Positions 54,941 to 63,809 of a stretch of DNA of 64,000 nt are shown here, piece by piece. Source of the DNA: Streptosporangium carneum (GTDB lineage Bacteria; Actinomycetota; Actinomycetes; Streptosporangiales; Streptosporangiaceae). Position 1 is the stretch's first letter. Each line of letters begins with the position of its first letter. Location: contig NZ_BSEV01000004.1 in NCBI RefSeq assembly GCF_027922005.1, positions 367,251-431,250 on the forward strand, in the 5' to 3' direction. The position numbers were made by a program, and so were the translations under genes. The notes beneath the pieces were generated by a model. That model searched no databases. It was not told the DNA's origin and was given only the letters and a program-made list of their open reading frames with translations.

Positions 54941-55495
54941 TCAAAATTGAGCGTGGGTCATCGTGTACCACGTCGGGGCGAACGTCAGAAGGGCTATCAC
55001 GGCGACGACCGCAAGCGACTTGAGGAGGCGGGGGGTAGTCAGAGTCGCCGCAGGGGTGGGCCTGAGGGTCCATCGTCCGACCGTGATGAACGCTGCAACA
55101 CCGCCCAGGACGAGATTTGCGGGTATGAGGCCGTACTCGCCGCGGATGAGATGGAATCCCGCCGCGAGGATCATCGTCAGGGCCAGGCCGGCCGCGGCGA
55201 GCGGCGTGAGCTTCGGCTTGACGCCCGTCATCGCAGGCAGGATGAGGCCGAGGCCGCCGAGCACCTCAACGACTCCGATGAAGACGATCAGCGGCTGCGG
55301 CACGGCCGCATACCAGGCTACGGCCCGAGGTGCGGCCGCGTAGAGGGCATCGTCATACAAAAGGGCCTTGCCGAAGCCGCTGCCCGCGAAGAAGAAACCC
55401 CACAGCGCTTGAAACGACCACAACACGCCGTTCAGCGTCAGCACAGTGGTCCTGGCCTTGCTGGAGGGGCCGTTGAAGGTCTTGGTGGCGGTCAT
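54941..55495 (-). CDS. DoxX-like membrane protein
   Basis: A 184-residue protein with four hydrophobic segments and the DoxX pattern: LWSFQALWGFFFAGSGFGKA, VFIGVVEVLGGLGLILP, then LAAAGLALTMILAAGFHLIR. The family lies in the membrane and has been linked to redox or quinone processes, with no firm role here. ATG 55495 has AAGGAGC 8 bp upstream; an alternative ATG at 55540 also has GGAAAGG and would add 15 residues. It follows the VOC gene by 93 bp and is probably co-transcribed. Confidence 0.8.
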   Translation of the reverse strand: MTATKTFNGPSSKARTTVLTLNGVLWSFQALWGFFFAGSGFGKALLYDDALYAAAPRAVAWYAAVPQPLIVFIGVVEVLGGLGLILPAMTGVKPKLTPLAAAGLALTMILAAGFHLIRGEYGLIPANLVLGGVAAFITVGRWTLRPTPAATLTTPRLLKSLAVVAVIALLTFAPTWYTMTHAQF

Positions 55496-55588
55496 CGCTG
55501 TGCTCCTTGGACGTGCCGCTGGGCTGGCATTCGCGGTCATGGGTGTTCCTTTCCGGGTGGGGTTGGCCAAGGCTGGGGCGTGTGGTGT

Positions 55589-55942
55589 TCAGCGGCCCTG
55601 GAGCAGGCCCAGGACGTTGCCGTCGGGGTCGGTGACGGTGGCGACCACCCGGCCGCCGCCGACGTCGTGCGCGGCCTCCTTCACCACGGCACCGGCCGCG
55701 GTGAGCTCGGCGAGCTTGGCTTCGATGTCCGGCACGTGCCAGTAGGCCACCGGCGAGGTCATGCCCTGCGGCCCGCCGTCCGGCACCAGTCCGATGTGCT
55801 GGCCGCCGATGTCGAAGCCGACGTAGTACGGGCTGTCGGTCTGCGGCGGGCCACCGAGCAGGGCCGCGTAGACCTGCTTGGCCTTGGCCAGGTCGGACAC
55901 GGGGTGCAGCACGGTCTTGATGCTCAGGGCGGTGTCGCTCAT
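55589..55942 (-). CDS. VOC family (glyoxalase/bleomycin-resistance fold) protein
   Basis: A 117-residue single VOC domain. It has the opening strand TVLHPVSDLAKAKQVYAALL, the central YYVGFDIGGQHIGLVPDGG, and the final VVATVTDPDGNVLGLLQGR, where the usual metal-binding Glu near the end is replaced by a Leu-Gly-Leu-Leu stretch. It may bind a small molecule rather than act as a glyoxalase. ATG 55942 gives the standard N terminus. It is divergent from the LuxR-type regulator at 56139, a plausible controller. Confidence 0.82.
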   Translation of the reverse strand: MSDTALSIKTVLHPVSDLAKAKQVYAALLGGPPQTDSPYYVGFDIGGQHIGLVPDGGPQGMTSPVAYWHVPDIEAKLAELTAAGAVVKEAAHDVGGGRVVATVTDPDGNVLGLLQGR

Positions 55943-56036
55943 CGTCACTCCTGGGGTCGCGGTCCGATGTTCATCGGTCTGTTGTTCGTGTGCCCTCAGC
56001 TTCGCCTTTCGGCAGGTCGGACCACATCCGTGGCGG

Positions 56037-56086
56037 CCACGGAACGCGAACACGGAGCCGGCCACGGAACGCGAGCACGGAGCCGA
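56037..56086. repeat. Two tandem 25-bp repeats upstream of the LuxR-type gene
   Basis: Two adjacent 25-bp units, 56037-56061 and 56062-56086, both begin CCACGGAACGCGA and differ at two positions. They lie between the divergent VOC and regulator genes and could be a double binding site or a simple duplication. Confidence 0.7.
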
Positions 56087-56138
56087 GTCCCGTGCTCGCC
56101 CGGAGGGGGCACGTGGGGACTTACGGCAGAATGGGACG

Positions 56139-58964
56139 ATGGTGGCCACGGTGGACGTATCACCTCGGGAAGCCGAGGTCCTGGAGCTGATCGGCGATCA
56201 TCTCAGCAACGCCGAGATCGGGGCTCGGCTGTTCATCTCGGTGCGGACTGTGGAGAGTCACGTCTCTTCGCTGCTGCGCAAGCTGGAGGTGCCGGACCGG
56301 CGGGCGCTCGCCGGCCGGGCGGCCAGGCCGATCGCGGCCGACGGGACGACCGGGACGACCGGGACGACGCACCCCGCGCCGGTCCTGCCGGCGCCGTTGA
56401 CCTCGTTCGTCGGCCGGGCGAGCGAGCGGGCCGAGCTGACCAGGATGATCGAGACCGGGCGGCAGGTGACCGCGCTCGGCCCCGGTGGGGTGGGTAAGAC
56501 CCGGCTCGCACTGACGGTGGCCGCGGACGCGGCCGAAACGTACGCCGATGGGGTGTGGTTCGTCGACCTGGTGCCGGTCACCGGCCCGGGCATGGTCGCG
56601 GCCGCGGTCGCTGGCGCGCTCGGCCTCGGCGAGGAGCCCGGCCGCGATCTGACCGAGTCGGTGATCGCCGCGCTGGCCGACCAGCACGCGCTGCTGGTGC
56701 TGGACAACTGCGAGCAGGTACGGGACGGGGTGGCGCTGTTCCTGGAACGGCTGCTGGCGGCATGCCCCCGGCTGGCGGTGCTGGCGACCAGCCGGGCCCG
56801 GCTGATGGTGCCGTTCGAGCGGATCTACCAGGTGCCGCCGCTGTCGCTGGGGGGCGACGGCGAGTCGGACGCGGTCGCGCTGTTCACGGAACGGGCGGCG
56901 GCGGTCGGCTGGCCGCTGGACCCGTCGCTGCGCGCCCAGGTAGCCGCGATCTGCGACCGGCTGGACGGGATGGCGCTGGCGATCGAGCTGGCCGCCGCCC
57001 GGTGCCCCACCCTCGGCCTGGACGGCCTCACCGCCGCCCTGTCTCACCCGCTTCGAATGCTGACCGGCGGCTCCCGCGCCGAAGACCGACACCGCTCGGT
57101 ACGGGCCGCGCTGGACTGGAGTCACACCCTGTTGGAACCGTCCGACCGCGCGCTGCTGCGCCAGGTGTCATTGTTCGTGGCGCCGTTCACCGCCGCGGCG
57201 GCGGCGGAGGTGGCCGGGGTGGATGGAGGCATCGTCGCCGACGGGCTGGCCCGGCTCGCCGAGCAGAGCCTGCTGGTGGTGACGCCCGTGCCCGGCGGCA
57301 CCGGCTACCGGGCGCTGGAGACCATCCGGCAGTACGGGACCGAGCAACTCGCCGAGGCCGGTGAGCTGGCCGAGACCCGATCCCGGCACCTGCGCTGGTG
57401 CCTGGCCAGGGCCGCCGACCTCGCGGCAGTGGGCCCGGACTGGCGGGCCCGCTTCGACGCGGTCGCCGACGACCTGCGCGCCGCGCTGAAGTGGGCGGCC
57501 GATCTGCCGGAGCACCGCGCGGAGGCCCACCGTCTCGCCCGTTCGCTGGCGGACCTGACCTTCACCCGCCACCTGGTCGGCGAGTCCCAGGCCCGCTTCG
57601 AACAGGCCGCCGCGCTCGCCAAGGACCCGGCCGACGCCGCGTCGATGCTGCGAAACGCCGCCGCCGTCGCCGGTTGCCGGATGCGCGGCGACGACATGTA
57701 TCGCCTGCACCGCGAGGCCGCGGACGCCGCCCGCCGTGCGGGCGACACGGCGGGTGCCGCCGTCGGCCTGGCGACCGTCGCGACGACGGCGTTCCGCTTT
57801 TCCAGCAAGTTCGTCCGCGTCCCACCCCGCGAGGAGGCCGTCGGCCTGATCACCGAAGCCCGCGGCCTGGCCGGGGAGTCCCCGTCCGCTCAGGCGGCGG
57901 TGGCCTTGGCCGAGGCCGGGATGGCTCTCCTGGATGCCTTCGAGACGGCCCAGAGCGGTGGGGGTGGGCGCGGCGACGCGCTGCCGGAGACGATCAGGCG
58001 GGCCGAGCGGGCAGTGGAGCTCGCCCGACGGACCAATGATCCGCTCGCTGAATCCGCCGCGCTTGACACGTTCGCCGCCGTCCGGAGTTGGGCCGGGGAC
58101 ACGTTCGGCGCGGCCGAGACGATCCGGCGTCGGGCCGGGCTCCTGGCCGCCGCGCCGGTCACCCCGGCCGGCACCCATGAACTGATCGACGCCCTCGCCG
58201 AGGCCGCCGAAGCGGCCCTCGGCATCGGTGATCTGCCCGATGCCCGCCGCTGGGCCCGGCAGCTGGCCGATCATCCGCTGCTGGCCGAGGTCGGGCATCG
58301 CGCGACGAGCCTGCTGTTGGTGGCCGACGCGCTGGCGGGCAACGTCGACCAGGTGCTCACCGGCGGCGTCCGGTTCCTGGACACGTGGCGGCGGAGCGGC
58401 AGCCGGGACACCCCGGTCCTCGGCGCGGCGGCGGCAGGGGTCATGATGGTCCACGGCCTGCGCCACGACGACGAGGCCCAGCGCGAATGGCAGGAGGTCC
58501 TGAACCAGCCCGAAACCTTGTCTGAGCACGCCCATGGCTACGGCGCGGTCTTCGACGCGATCCTCCTGCTCCACCACGGCCAGGCGGCGCGGGCACTGGA
58601 GCGGATGGCGCCCGATCCCGAAGAGGTCTGGCGATGGATCACCTGGACCTGGCTTCACTGGTACGTAGCGCTGCGCGCCGAGGCCACGGTGCTCGCCGGT
58701 AGCCCCAACGCCGCCGAACGCCTCGCCGACGCCCGGACCGTCGTGAGCGGCAATCCGGTCGCCACCGCCATCGTGGAACGAGCCGAGGCCCTGCTCGACA
58801 AGGACCGGAAACGCGTGCTCGCCACAGCGGACGCGTTCGAGACCGCCGGTTGCCGCTACCAGTCGGCACGAAGCCTGATACTCACGGGCGGCGAGCACGC
58901 CGCCCGTGGCGCGGTCCTGCTCTCCGACCTCGGACTTGCACCCATAGCCGTGCCTGCCGGATGA
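56139..58964 (+). CDS. Large ATPase regulator with N-terminal LuxR helix-turn-helix
   Basis: A 941-residue protein. Residues 5-60 are a LuxR-type DNA-binding domain (LSNAEIGARLFISVRTVESH, VSSLLRKLEV). An NB-ARC-like ATPase follows with Walker A LGPGGVGKTRLA at about 115, LLVLDNCEQVRDG and RLAVLATSRARL, and the remainder (about 420-941) is helical TPR-like repeats. The domain order, DNA-binding first, is opposite to classic LAL regulators and typical of the actinomycete LuxR/AfsR-like ATPase group. It begins about 200 bp from the divergent VOC/DoxX pair. ATG 56139 directly precedes the HTH. Confidence 0.87.
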   Translation: MVATVDVSPREAEVLELIGDHLSNAEIGARLFISVRTVESHVSSLLRKLEVPDRRALAGRAARPIAADGTTGTTGTTHPAPVLPAPLTSFVGRASERAELTRMIETGRQVTALGPGGVGKTRLALTVAADAAETYADGVWFVDLVPVTGPGMVAAAVAGALGLGEEPGRDLTESVIAALADQHALLVLDNCEQVRDGVALFLERLLAACPRLAVLATSRARLMVPFERIYQVPPLSLGGDGESDAVALFTERAAAVGWPLDPSLRAQVAAICDRLDGMALAIELAAARCPTLGLDGLTAALSHPLRMLTGGSRAEDRHRSVRAALDWSHTLLEPSDRALLRQVSLFVAPFTAAAAAEVAGVDGGIVADGLARLAEQSLLVVTPVPGGTGYRALETIRQYGTEQLAEAGELAETRSRHLRWCLARAADLAAVGPDWRARFDAVADDLRAALKWAADLPEHRAEAHRLARSLADLTFTRHLVGESQARFEQAAALAKDPADAASMLRNAAAVAGCRMRGDDMYRLHREAADAARRAGDTAGAAVGLATVATTAFRFSSKFVRVPPREEAVGLITEARGLAGESPSAQAAVALAEAGMALLDAFETAQSGGGGRGDALPETIRRAERAVELARRTNDPLAESAALDTFAAVRSWAGDTFGAAETIRRRAGLLAAAPVTPAGTHELIDALAEAAEAALGIGDLPDARRWARQLADHPLLAEVGHRATSLLLVADALAGNVDQVLTGGVRFLDTWRRSGSRDTPVLGAAAAGVMMVHGLRHDDEAQREWQEVLNQPETLSEHAHGYGAVFDAILLLHHGQAARALERMAPDPEEVWRWITWTWLHWYVALRAEATVLAGSPNAAERLADARTVVSGNPVATAIVERAEALLDKDRKRVLATADAFETAGCRYQSARSLILTGGEHAARGAVLLSDLGLAPIAVPAG

Positions 58965-59103
58965 TCCTGTCGTTCTCATGAAGACCGCTGAGACGTAGCC
59001 GTAATGGCCACATCAAGCCAGGCCCCTTGCCGGAGCTCGGTAGGAGGCGCACTATCGCAGGCGGACGAGCCGAAAGATCGGCACCGCCGCTATCGCCGAT
59101 GGC

Positions 59104-59469
59104 TTACTCGATCCAAATTTTGTTGATCCTCACCCCGCCGGGGTGGTTCGGGAAGTTGTAGGTCGTCCACTTGGGGATTATGTAGGCGGGCTGCCACTTG
59201 CCGTCCCCGTACCACTGAACACGATTGTTGCCCGTCTTGATCTCGTGGAGCCACGCGTAGTTATAGAAAGTGTAAGTTCCGGCGTTCGCGAAACATATGT
59301 CACGCTTGCCTCCGTCCAGATCGTGGTACGTGACCTTCAGCAGGTCGGTCCGGTTGCCGCAGGCGAGTGGAGTGATCGCGTGTGCGGCCGGTGCGGTGAC
59401 GGCGAGTGCGGTCGTCGCCATGACGGCCGTCAGTGCCGTCAGGACCGCCTGCTTGGTGATTTTTTTCAT
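59104..59469 (-). CDS. Secreted beta/gamma-crystallin-like small protein
   Basis: A 121-residue exported protein. The signal peptide (MKKITKQAVLTALTAVMATT, then ALAVTAPAAHA) is followed by an 85-90-residue domain with two cysteines, RDICFANAGTYTFYNYAW and a terminal PGGVRINKIWIE strand. The aromatic-rich beta pattern resembles the beta/gamma-crystallin fold of Streptomyces SKLP and metalloproteinase inhibitor. AGGAGA lies before the ATG. It may be an inhibitor or an antimicrobial toxin; neither is shown. Codon choice is notably less GC-rich than neighbouring genes, suggesting recent acquisition. Confidence 0.72.
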   Translation of the reverse strand: MKKITKQAVLTALTAVMATTALAVTAPAAHAITPLACGNRTDLLKVTYHDLDGGKRDICFANAGTYTFYNYAWLHEIKTGNNRVQWYGDGKWQPAYIIPKWTTYNFPNHPGGVRINKIWIE

Positions 59470-59612
59470 GTATTTCTCCTTTTGTTTTCGCGAGCTCAGG
59501 CAGTGGAAACGTCTACTACCTTTTGCGTGCGGCGCTCGTGGTTGTCCTCGCTCGAAGAGCGGGCGAGTACTGTCACGGTAGGAGCCGGCGCGGGGGCGAT
59601 GCTTCTGTCGGT

Positions 59613-59637
59613 CGACTTAATCCGGCCGATTAAGTCG
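59613..59637. terminator. 10-bp inverted repeat after the LAL regulator gene
   Basis: CGACTTAATC and GATTAAGTCG are perfect inverted copies with a 5-nt loop, 18 bp past the minus-strand stop at 59655. It could end the LAL transcript or be an operator for the crystallin-like gene. Confidence 0.45.
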
Positions 59638-59654
59638 GGTTGAGTCGGCTCGTT

Positions 59655-62432
59655 TCAGGTACCGGGATCGTCCAGCACGTCGCGGATCTGGGCGCGGGAG
59701 GTGATGCCCAGCTTGGGGAAGATGCGATACAGGTGGGCGCCGACCGTGCGCGGGGACAGGAACATGCGCTCGGCGATCTCGCGGTTGCTCAGTCCCTGGG
59801 CGGCCAACCGGGCGATGCGCATCTCCTGACCGCTCAGCTCCGCCAACGTGGAGGGGGCGGGGTCGGCGCGCTGCACTCCGGCCGCCCGTAGTTCGTCGCG
59901 GGCCCGCTCGGCCCACCGTACGGCCGACAGCCGCTCGAAGACCTCCAGCGCCGCGACCAGATGCGGCCGGGCGTGCAGGGGCCGGAACCGGCGGCGCAGC
60001 CACCGCCCGTAGTCCAGACGGACCAAGGCCCGCTCGAACGGCCACCGCTCGCAGCCCGGGTCCTCCAGCGCGCTGCGGAAGTGCTCCTCGGCCTGCGGTG
60101 GCGCCGCCAGCAGGGCGCGCGCGTGGTAGGAGAGCATCCGCAGGCGGGGTGTGCCGCCGTTGTCCACGACGGCCGCCACGGTCTTGGCTGCGGCGGCCGC
60201 GTGCTCGCGGTGATCCTCTCGGCCGGTGCGTACCGCGGCGGCGGCCAGGTCGGCCACCGCGTACGGCGACAGCAGGAAGTGGACCGGCTCCCCGTCGGCG
60301 CCGAACACCTTGCGCAGGTGCTCATAGGCGGCGGCCGGATCACCGGCATCGGTCTCCACCATGGCCAGCGCGCGGTACGCGCGCACGCTCAGTACCCCGA
60401 CCTCCTCATAACCCGCCTCCAGCACGGCGGTCAGCAGACGGCGGGCCACCGGTCGCCCGCGCAGGGCAGCGAGGGTGCCCTGCAGGACGCGGCTCAGCGC
60501 GAGGCCCATCCCCCGGTCCAGCTCGGCGGCCAGGTCGGCCGCCAGGTCGGCGGCTTCTTGGGCCTGATCCCACAGGCCCGCGTCCAGGTACGCGCACGCG
60601 TGGTACTGAACGACGTTACCGATGGGGCGCGGCGTGCCGCCACCCACCGCCCAGGCGGGTGGGTCGGCGACCAGGCGCAGCGCCTGATCGGTCCGGTCGG
60701 TGAACAGCGCGAGCGTCCCGGCCAGCATCAGCCGTACCGGGTCGCGGTCGAAGTGCCGGGCGGTGTGCGCGATCACCGCCTCGATCTCCTCGTGGTGGGC
60801 GAGCGGATCGGGCAGAATCCGCGCCCAGACCTCCTGCACGTCGGCGGGGTCGGCCGGCGAGGGCAGGCCGGCGGTCAGGCGCAGCGCCCGCCGGCGGTGT
60901 TCGGCCGCGCCCGACAACACCAAAGCGCTGCCCACCGTGGTGACCGCCCATTTCTCGTTCGCCGAACCAGCAGCGGCCAGCTGGCGGGCCAACGGGATCA
61001 GAATGTCCAGGGCTGCGCCTTGGCGTCCCTGGTTCGACAGCGCCCAGCCTGTGACCAGCGACGCCGACGCCTGTACCGCAGGGTCGTCACTGAGCGTGGC
61101 GGCCTGCCCGCCCAGATGCAGCATGTGCTCGGTCAGATCGCTCAGCCACGCGTGCTGGGCGGCGAGCAGCAACCGCTGCGCCTTGAGCGCGGGCTCGGAT
61201 GTGTTGCCCGCCGAGCGTTCCATCGCGGTGAGCGCCTCCACTGTGGCGCCGCGCGCCAGCGCGCGCTCAGCGGTCGCCAGCAGCTCATCGGCCAGTTCCT
61301 CATCGGGAGCGACGGCCGCCGCCGCGCGGTGCCAGACGCGCCGGTCGGGATCGGCGGTGACGGCGGCCAGCGCCAGGTGCGCGGCCCGCCGGTCGGTGAA
61401 CGGGGCGGCTTGGCGGACCGCCGAGCGCACCAGCGGATGCCGGAAGACGATCCTGGCCCCGTCCCCGGTGCTCTCCACCCGGATCAGGCCCTGCTGTTCG
61501 GCGGGCCGCAGGGCCTCCAGGCTGAACTCACTGCGGAGCCCACCACCGGGCCCGCTGCCGGCGTCCACGAGGGTCTGGACGTTCACATTGCCGGCCAGTG
61601 CCGCCAGCAGCAGCAGCCACATGGTCTCGCGCGGCAGCGCGGCCAACTGGGAGACGTATAACCGACCGAGCCGGTCGCTCAACGTCAACCTCTGCTCCGG
61701 CCATGATGCCGGATCGAAGGATGCCCCTGCGGCCTTGGCCAGCTCGATGACGGCCAGCGGGTTGCCCGCGGCCTCGGCCAGAACGCGCTCACGCAGATGC
61801 AGATCAGGGGCACCCGGCTGACGGGCCAGCAACCGCTGCGCGGCCTGCGGCGCCAACGGCCCAACCTCGACCACCTCCAGCCCGCGCTCCCACCCGGGCG
61901 GCGGCACCTCACCATGAGCCGCACCCACGACGGCGATCGGCTCACCCACAAGACGGCGAGCCACGAAACCCAGCACCGCCAGCGACGCCCGGTCGAACCA
62001 GTGCGCGTCATCCACCACCACCAGCAGCGGCGTTCCGGCGGCGACCTCCGACAACAGGTCCAGCACCGCCATGGCCACGGCGAACCGCTGCGGTGGCTCC
62101 GGCTGCGCGATGGAAGAAAAGGCGGCGTCCAGCACGGCCGCGGTCCCGCCGCCGAGATCGTGCGCGGCATCGAGCACCGGATGCAGCACCTGGTGCAGGC
62201 CCGCGAACGGCAGATCGCTCTCACTCCGATCCCCGGCCGCGTACAACACCCGCCGACCGGCCCGTACCGCGTCATCACGAACCGCCCGCAGCAACGCGCT
62301 TTTCCCGACGCCGGCCGCCCCCAGCACGACCATCGCCTGGGGCCCGCCGTCCAGGTTCAGCAGGCCCGCCAGCCGGCCCTGTTCACGTTCTCGTCCAACG
62401 ATCGCCTCGTCGTCCGGGTGCTCTTTGGCCAC
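59655..62432 (-). CDS. LAL-type LuxR family regulator with N-terminal AAA ATPase
   Basis: A 925-residue large ATP-binding LuxR regulator. The N-terminal ATPase has IVGREREQGRL, Walker A VVLGAAGVGKSALLRAV (about 36-50) and Walker B LLVVVDDAHWFDRASLAVLG. A long TPR-like middle leads to the C-terminal LuxR helix-turn-helix (EMRIARLAAQGLSNREIAER, MFLSPRTVGAHLYRIFPKLG). LAL proteins usually activate catabolic or antibiotic gene clusters. It is monocistronic on the minus strand. The helix-turn-helix is at the opposite end from that of the regulator at 56139, so the two belong to different subfamilies. Confidence 0.9.
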   Translation of the reverse strand: MAKEHPDDEAIVGREREQGRLAGLLNLDGGPQAMVVLGAAGVGKSALLRAVRDDAVRAGRRVLYAAGDRSESDLPFAGLHQVLHPVLDAAHDLGGGTAAVLDAAFSSIAQPEPPQRFAVAMAVLDLLSEVAAGTPLLVVVDDAHWFDRASLAVLGFVARRLVGEPIAVVGAAHGEVPPPGWERGLEVVEVGPLAPQAAQRLLARQPGAPDLHLRERVLAEAAGNPLAVIELAKAAGASFDPASWPEQRLTLSDRLGRLYVSQLAALPRETMWLLLLAALAGNVNVQTLVDAGSGPGGGLRSEFSLEALRPAEQQGLIRVESTGDGARIVFRHPLVRSAVRQAAPFTDRRAAHLALAAVTADPDRRVWHRAAAAVAPDEELADELLATAERALARGATVEALTAMERSAGNTSEPALKAQRLLLAAQHAWLSDLTEHMLHLGGQAATLSDDPAVQASASLVTGWALSNQGRQGAALDILIPLARQLAAAGSANEKWAVTTVGSALVLSGAAEHRRRALRLTAGLPSPADPADVQEVWARILPDPLAHHEEIEAVIAHTARHFDRDPVRLMLAGTLALFTDRTDQALRLVADPPAWAVGGGTPRPIGNVVQYHACAYLDAGLWDQAQEAADLAADLAAELDRGMGLALSRVLQGTLAALRGRPVARRLLTAVLEAGYEEVGVLSVRAYRALAMVETDAGDPAAAYEHLRKVFGADGEPVHFLLSPYAVADLAAAAVRTGREDHREHAAAAAKTVAAVVDNGGTPRLRMLSYHARALLAAPPQAEEHFRSALEDPGCERWPFERALVRLDYGRWLRRRFRPLHARPHLVAALEVFERLSAVRWAERARDELRAAGVQRADPAPSTLAELSGQEMRIARLAAQGLSNREIAERMFLSPRTVGAHLYRIFPKLGITSRAQIRDVLDDPGT

Positions 62433-62516
62433 GTCACTCGCCTTGCCCTTCCCCGCAGGTCTGCTCCGCGTGCACGGCGCTTCTCCTTCGTTGGATGGTC
62501 GATCCGCGTTGTGCGT

Positions 62517-63124
62517 TCACACCGCGTGCGATCGGCCTGTGGAGCGCAGGTGGGCAATAGTCGTCCGAGCGTTTCCCGTGCAGGCGTTCCACGTTCCTTT
62601 ACCGCCTTGGACCAGGCGGGGGAGGGGCCAGCGCCGGAGCTCGACTTCGGCTTCGGACTCGTCTTCGAGCTCCGTCTCGAACTCCTGCTCCTCCGGTGCG
62701 CCGGGCCTGTGCGTGGCGGCGGCCGCGGGTGTGCGACCCGTCGCTGCCGGCGCTGGCGGCTTTCCAGGGTGGCCACCTTGTGCTCCCGCAGGATTACCTC
62801 GCACACCTCTTCCATGCGCATCACCGTGCGCGGGGCGTCGGCGAGCATCTGCTGCAGCCGTACGGCGTCGCGGTCGCCGGGTGCGCTTTCGGCCAGCAGC
62901 CGGCGCAGGCTCGCGGCGACGTTGGCTGGGGAGAAGTTCGTAACGGAGTTATGGGCGACGAGATCTCCCCGGGGCCCCCGCGGCAAACGCGGAGCTTGCG
63001 GAGTGTTTTCGTGGGGTGGGGCGACAACGCGGCGGGGCGCCGTCTGGGCGATCACAGTAGGCGTAAAGATCCACAAAACAGGTCCTAGCGCCCACCGCAC
63101 GGCGGTGCCGCGTGAGACGGCCAT
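62517..63124 (-). pseudogene. Possibly frameshifted hypothetical gene
   Basis: From an ATG at 63124 the minus strand encodes a hydrophobic lead (RWALGPVLWIFTPTVIAQTA) and a helical segment (SLRRLLAESAPGDRDAVRLQ, QMLADAPRTVMRMEEVCEVI, LREHKVATLES) with coding-like third positions. Around 62700-62740 coding character shifts to another frame, which encodes PEEQEFETELEDESEAEVEL and continues to a stop at 62517. This suggests a single frameshift in a gene of about 200 codons with an acidic tail. No family is recognised. A sequencing error or chance frames are alternatives. Confidence 0.35.
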
Positions 63125-63497
63125 GCCCGCGCACGGCTGCGCGTGGGAACGCGCGGAACACAAAGCAGCGGGTAGCGGACTCCCCCTTCCACCCTCGCGA
63201 ACCCTGCGCAGAGCCCGATGGCGTCCCACCGAGGACACTGTTGGCGAAAACGATGGTGTTCTACCGCCGATGGAGGCGGGCGATGAGTGAGACGCGTGTC
63301 GGGGCCGGTCGAAGACCACATGACCAGGCATCGGTTCGTGCGAGATCAAGGTCCTCGAGGAGGAACAGAAAGATCAACTGACGGTAGGGCACTTGTCGGA
63401 TATCCCGCCCTTATTGGCAGTGTTGCGCATGGTGGATGACTGGCGGGGCTCCTATCGTCGAGACATCGAGATCACTGCACGGGGAGGGTGAAGCGAC
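63125..63497. other. Intergenic stretch without a supported gene
   Basis: Both strands have short overlapping frames with arginine- and proline-rich translations and no recognisable motifs. The last 15 bases hold the GGGAGGGTGAAG ribosome site of the next gene. I see no strong hairpin. Confidence 0.4.
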
Positions 63498-63809
63498 TTG
63501 CGCACACAGATCCTCAAGGCGATCGGCGGGACGCTGGCCGCGCTGACGCTGGCCACGACACCGGCGTACGCCGGCACCACAGCGGGGGCGGCGACCGGGA
63601 ACACGACCCGGACGGCGGCGCTCGCCTGTGGCTATTACGAAGAAGCCGGGGAGTCTTACTACAACCACTGTGCTGACACCTTCGTGGTGATCCGTGTCGA
63701 ACGGTGGCTCGGACTGCCGGGGTCCGACTGGTGTGTCGCGCCCGGCACGACCTATCTCGGCCACAGCTACGAAATCAAATACGCCTGGTATAAGGGCAGG
63801 CTCTGCTGA
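63498..63809 (+). CDS. Secreted small cysteine-containing protein (DUF6355-like)
   Basis: A 103-residue exported protein starting with TTG after GGGAGGGTGAAG. The signal peptide (RTQILKAIGGTLAALTLATT, PAYAG) ends at the AYA-G site. The mature part of about 75 residues has four cysteines in the order CGYYE, NHCADT, DWCVAPG and a C-terminal Cys. This matches the DUF6355 family, which is annotated in natural-product contexts. A disulfide-stabilised extracellular role is likely; the activity is unknown. Confidence 0.7.
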   Translation: MRTQILKAIGGTLAALTLATTPAYAGTTAGAATGNTTRTAALACGYYEEAGESYYNHCADTFVVIRVERWLGLPGSDWCVAPGTTYLGHSYEIKYAWYKGRLC

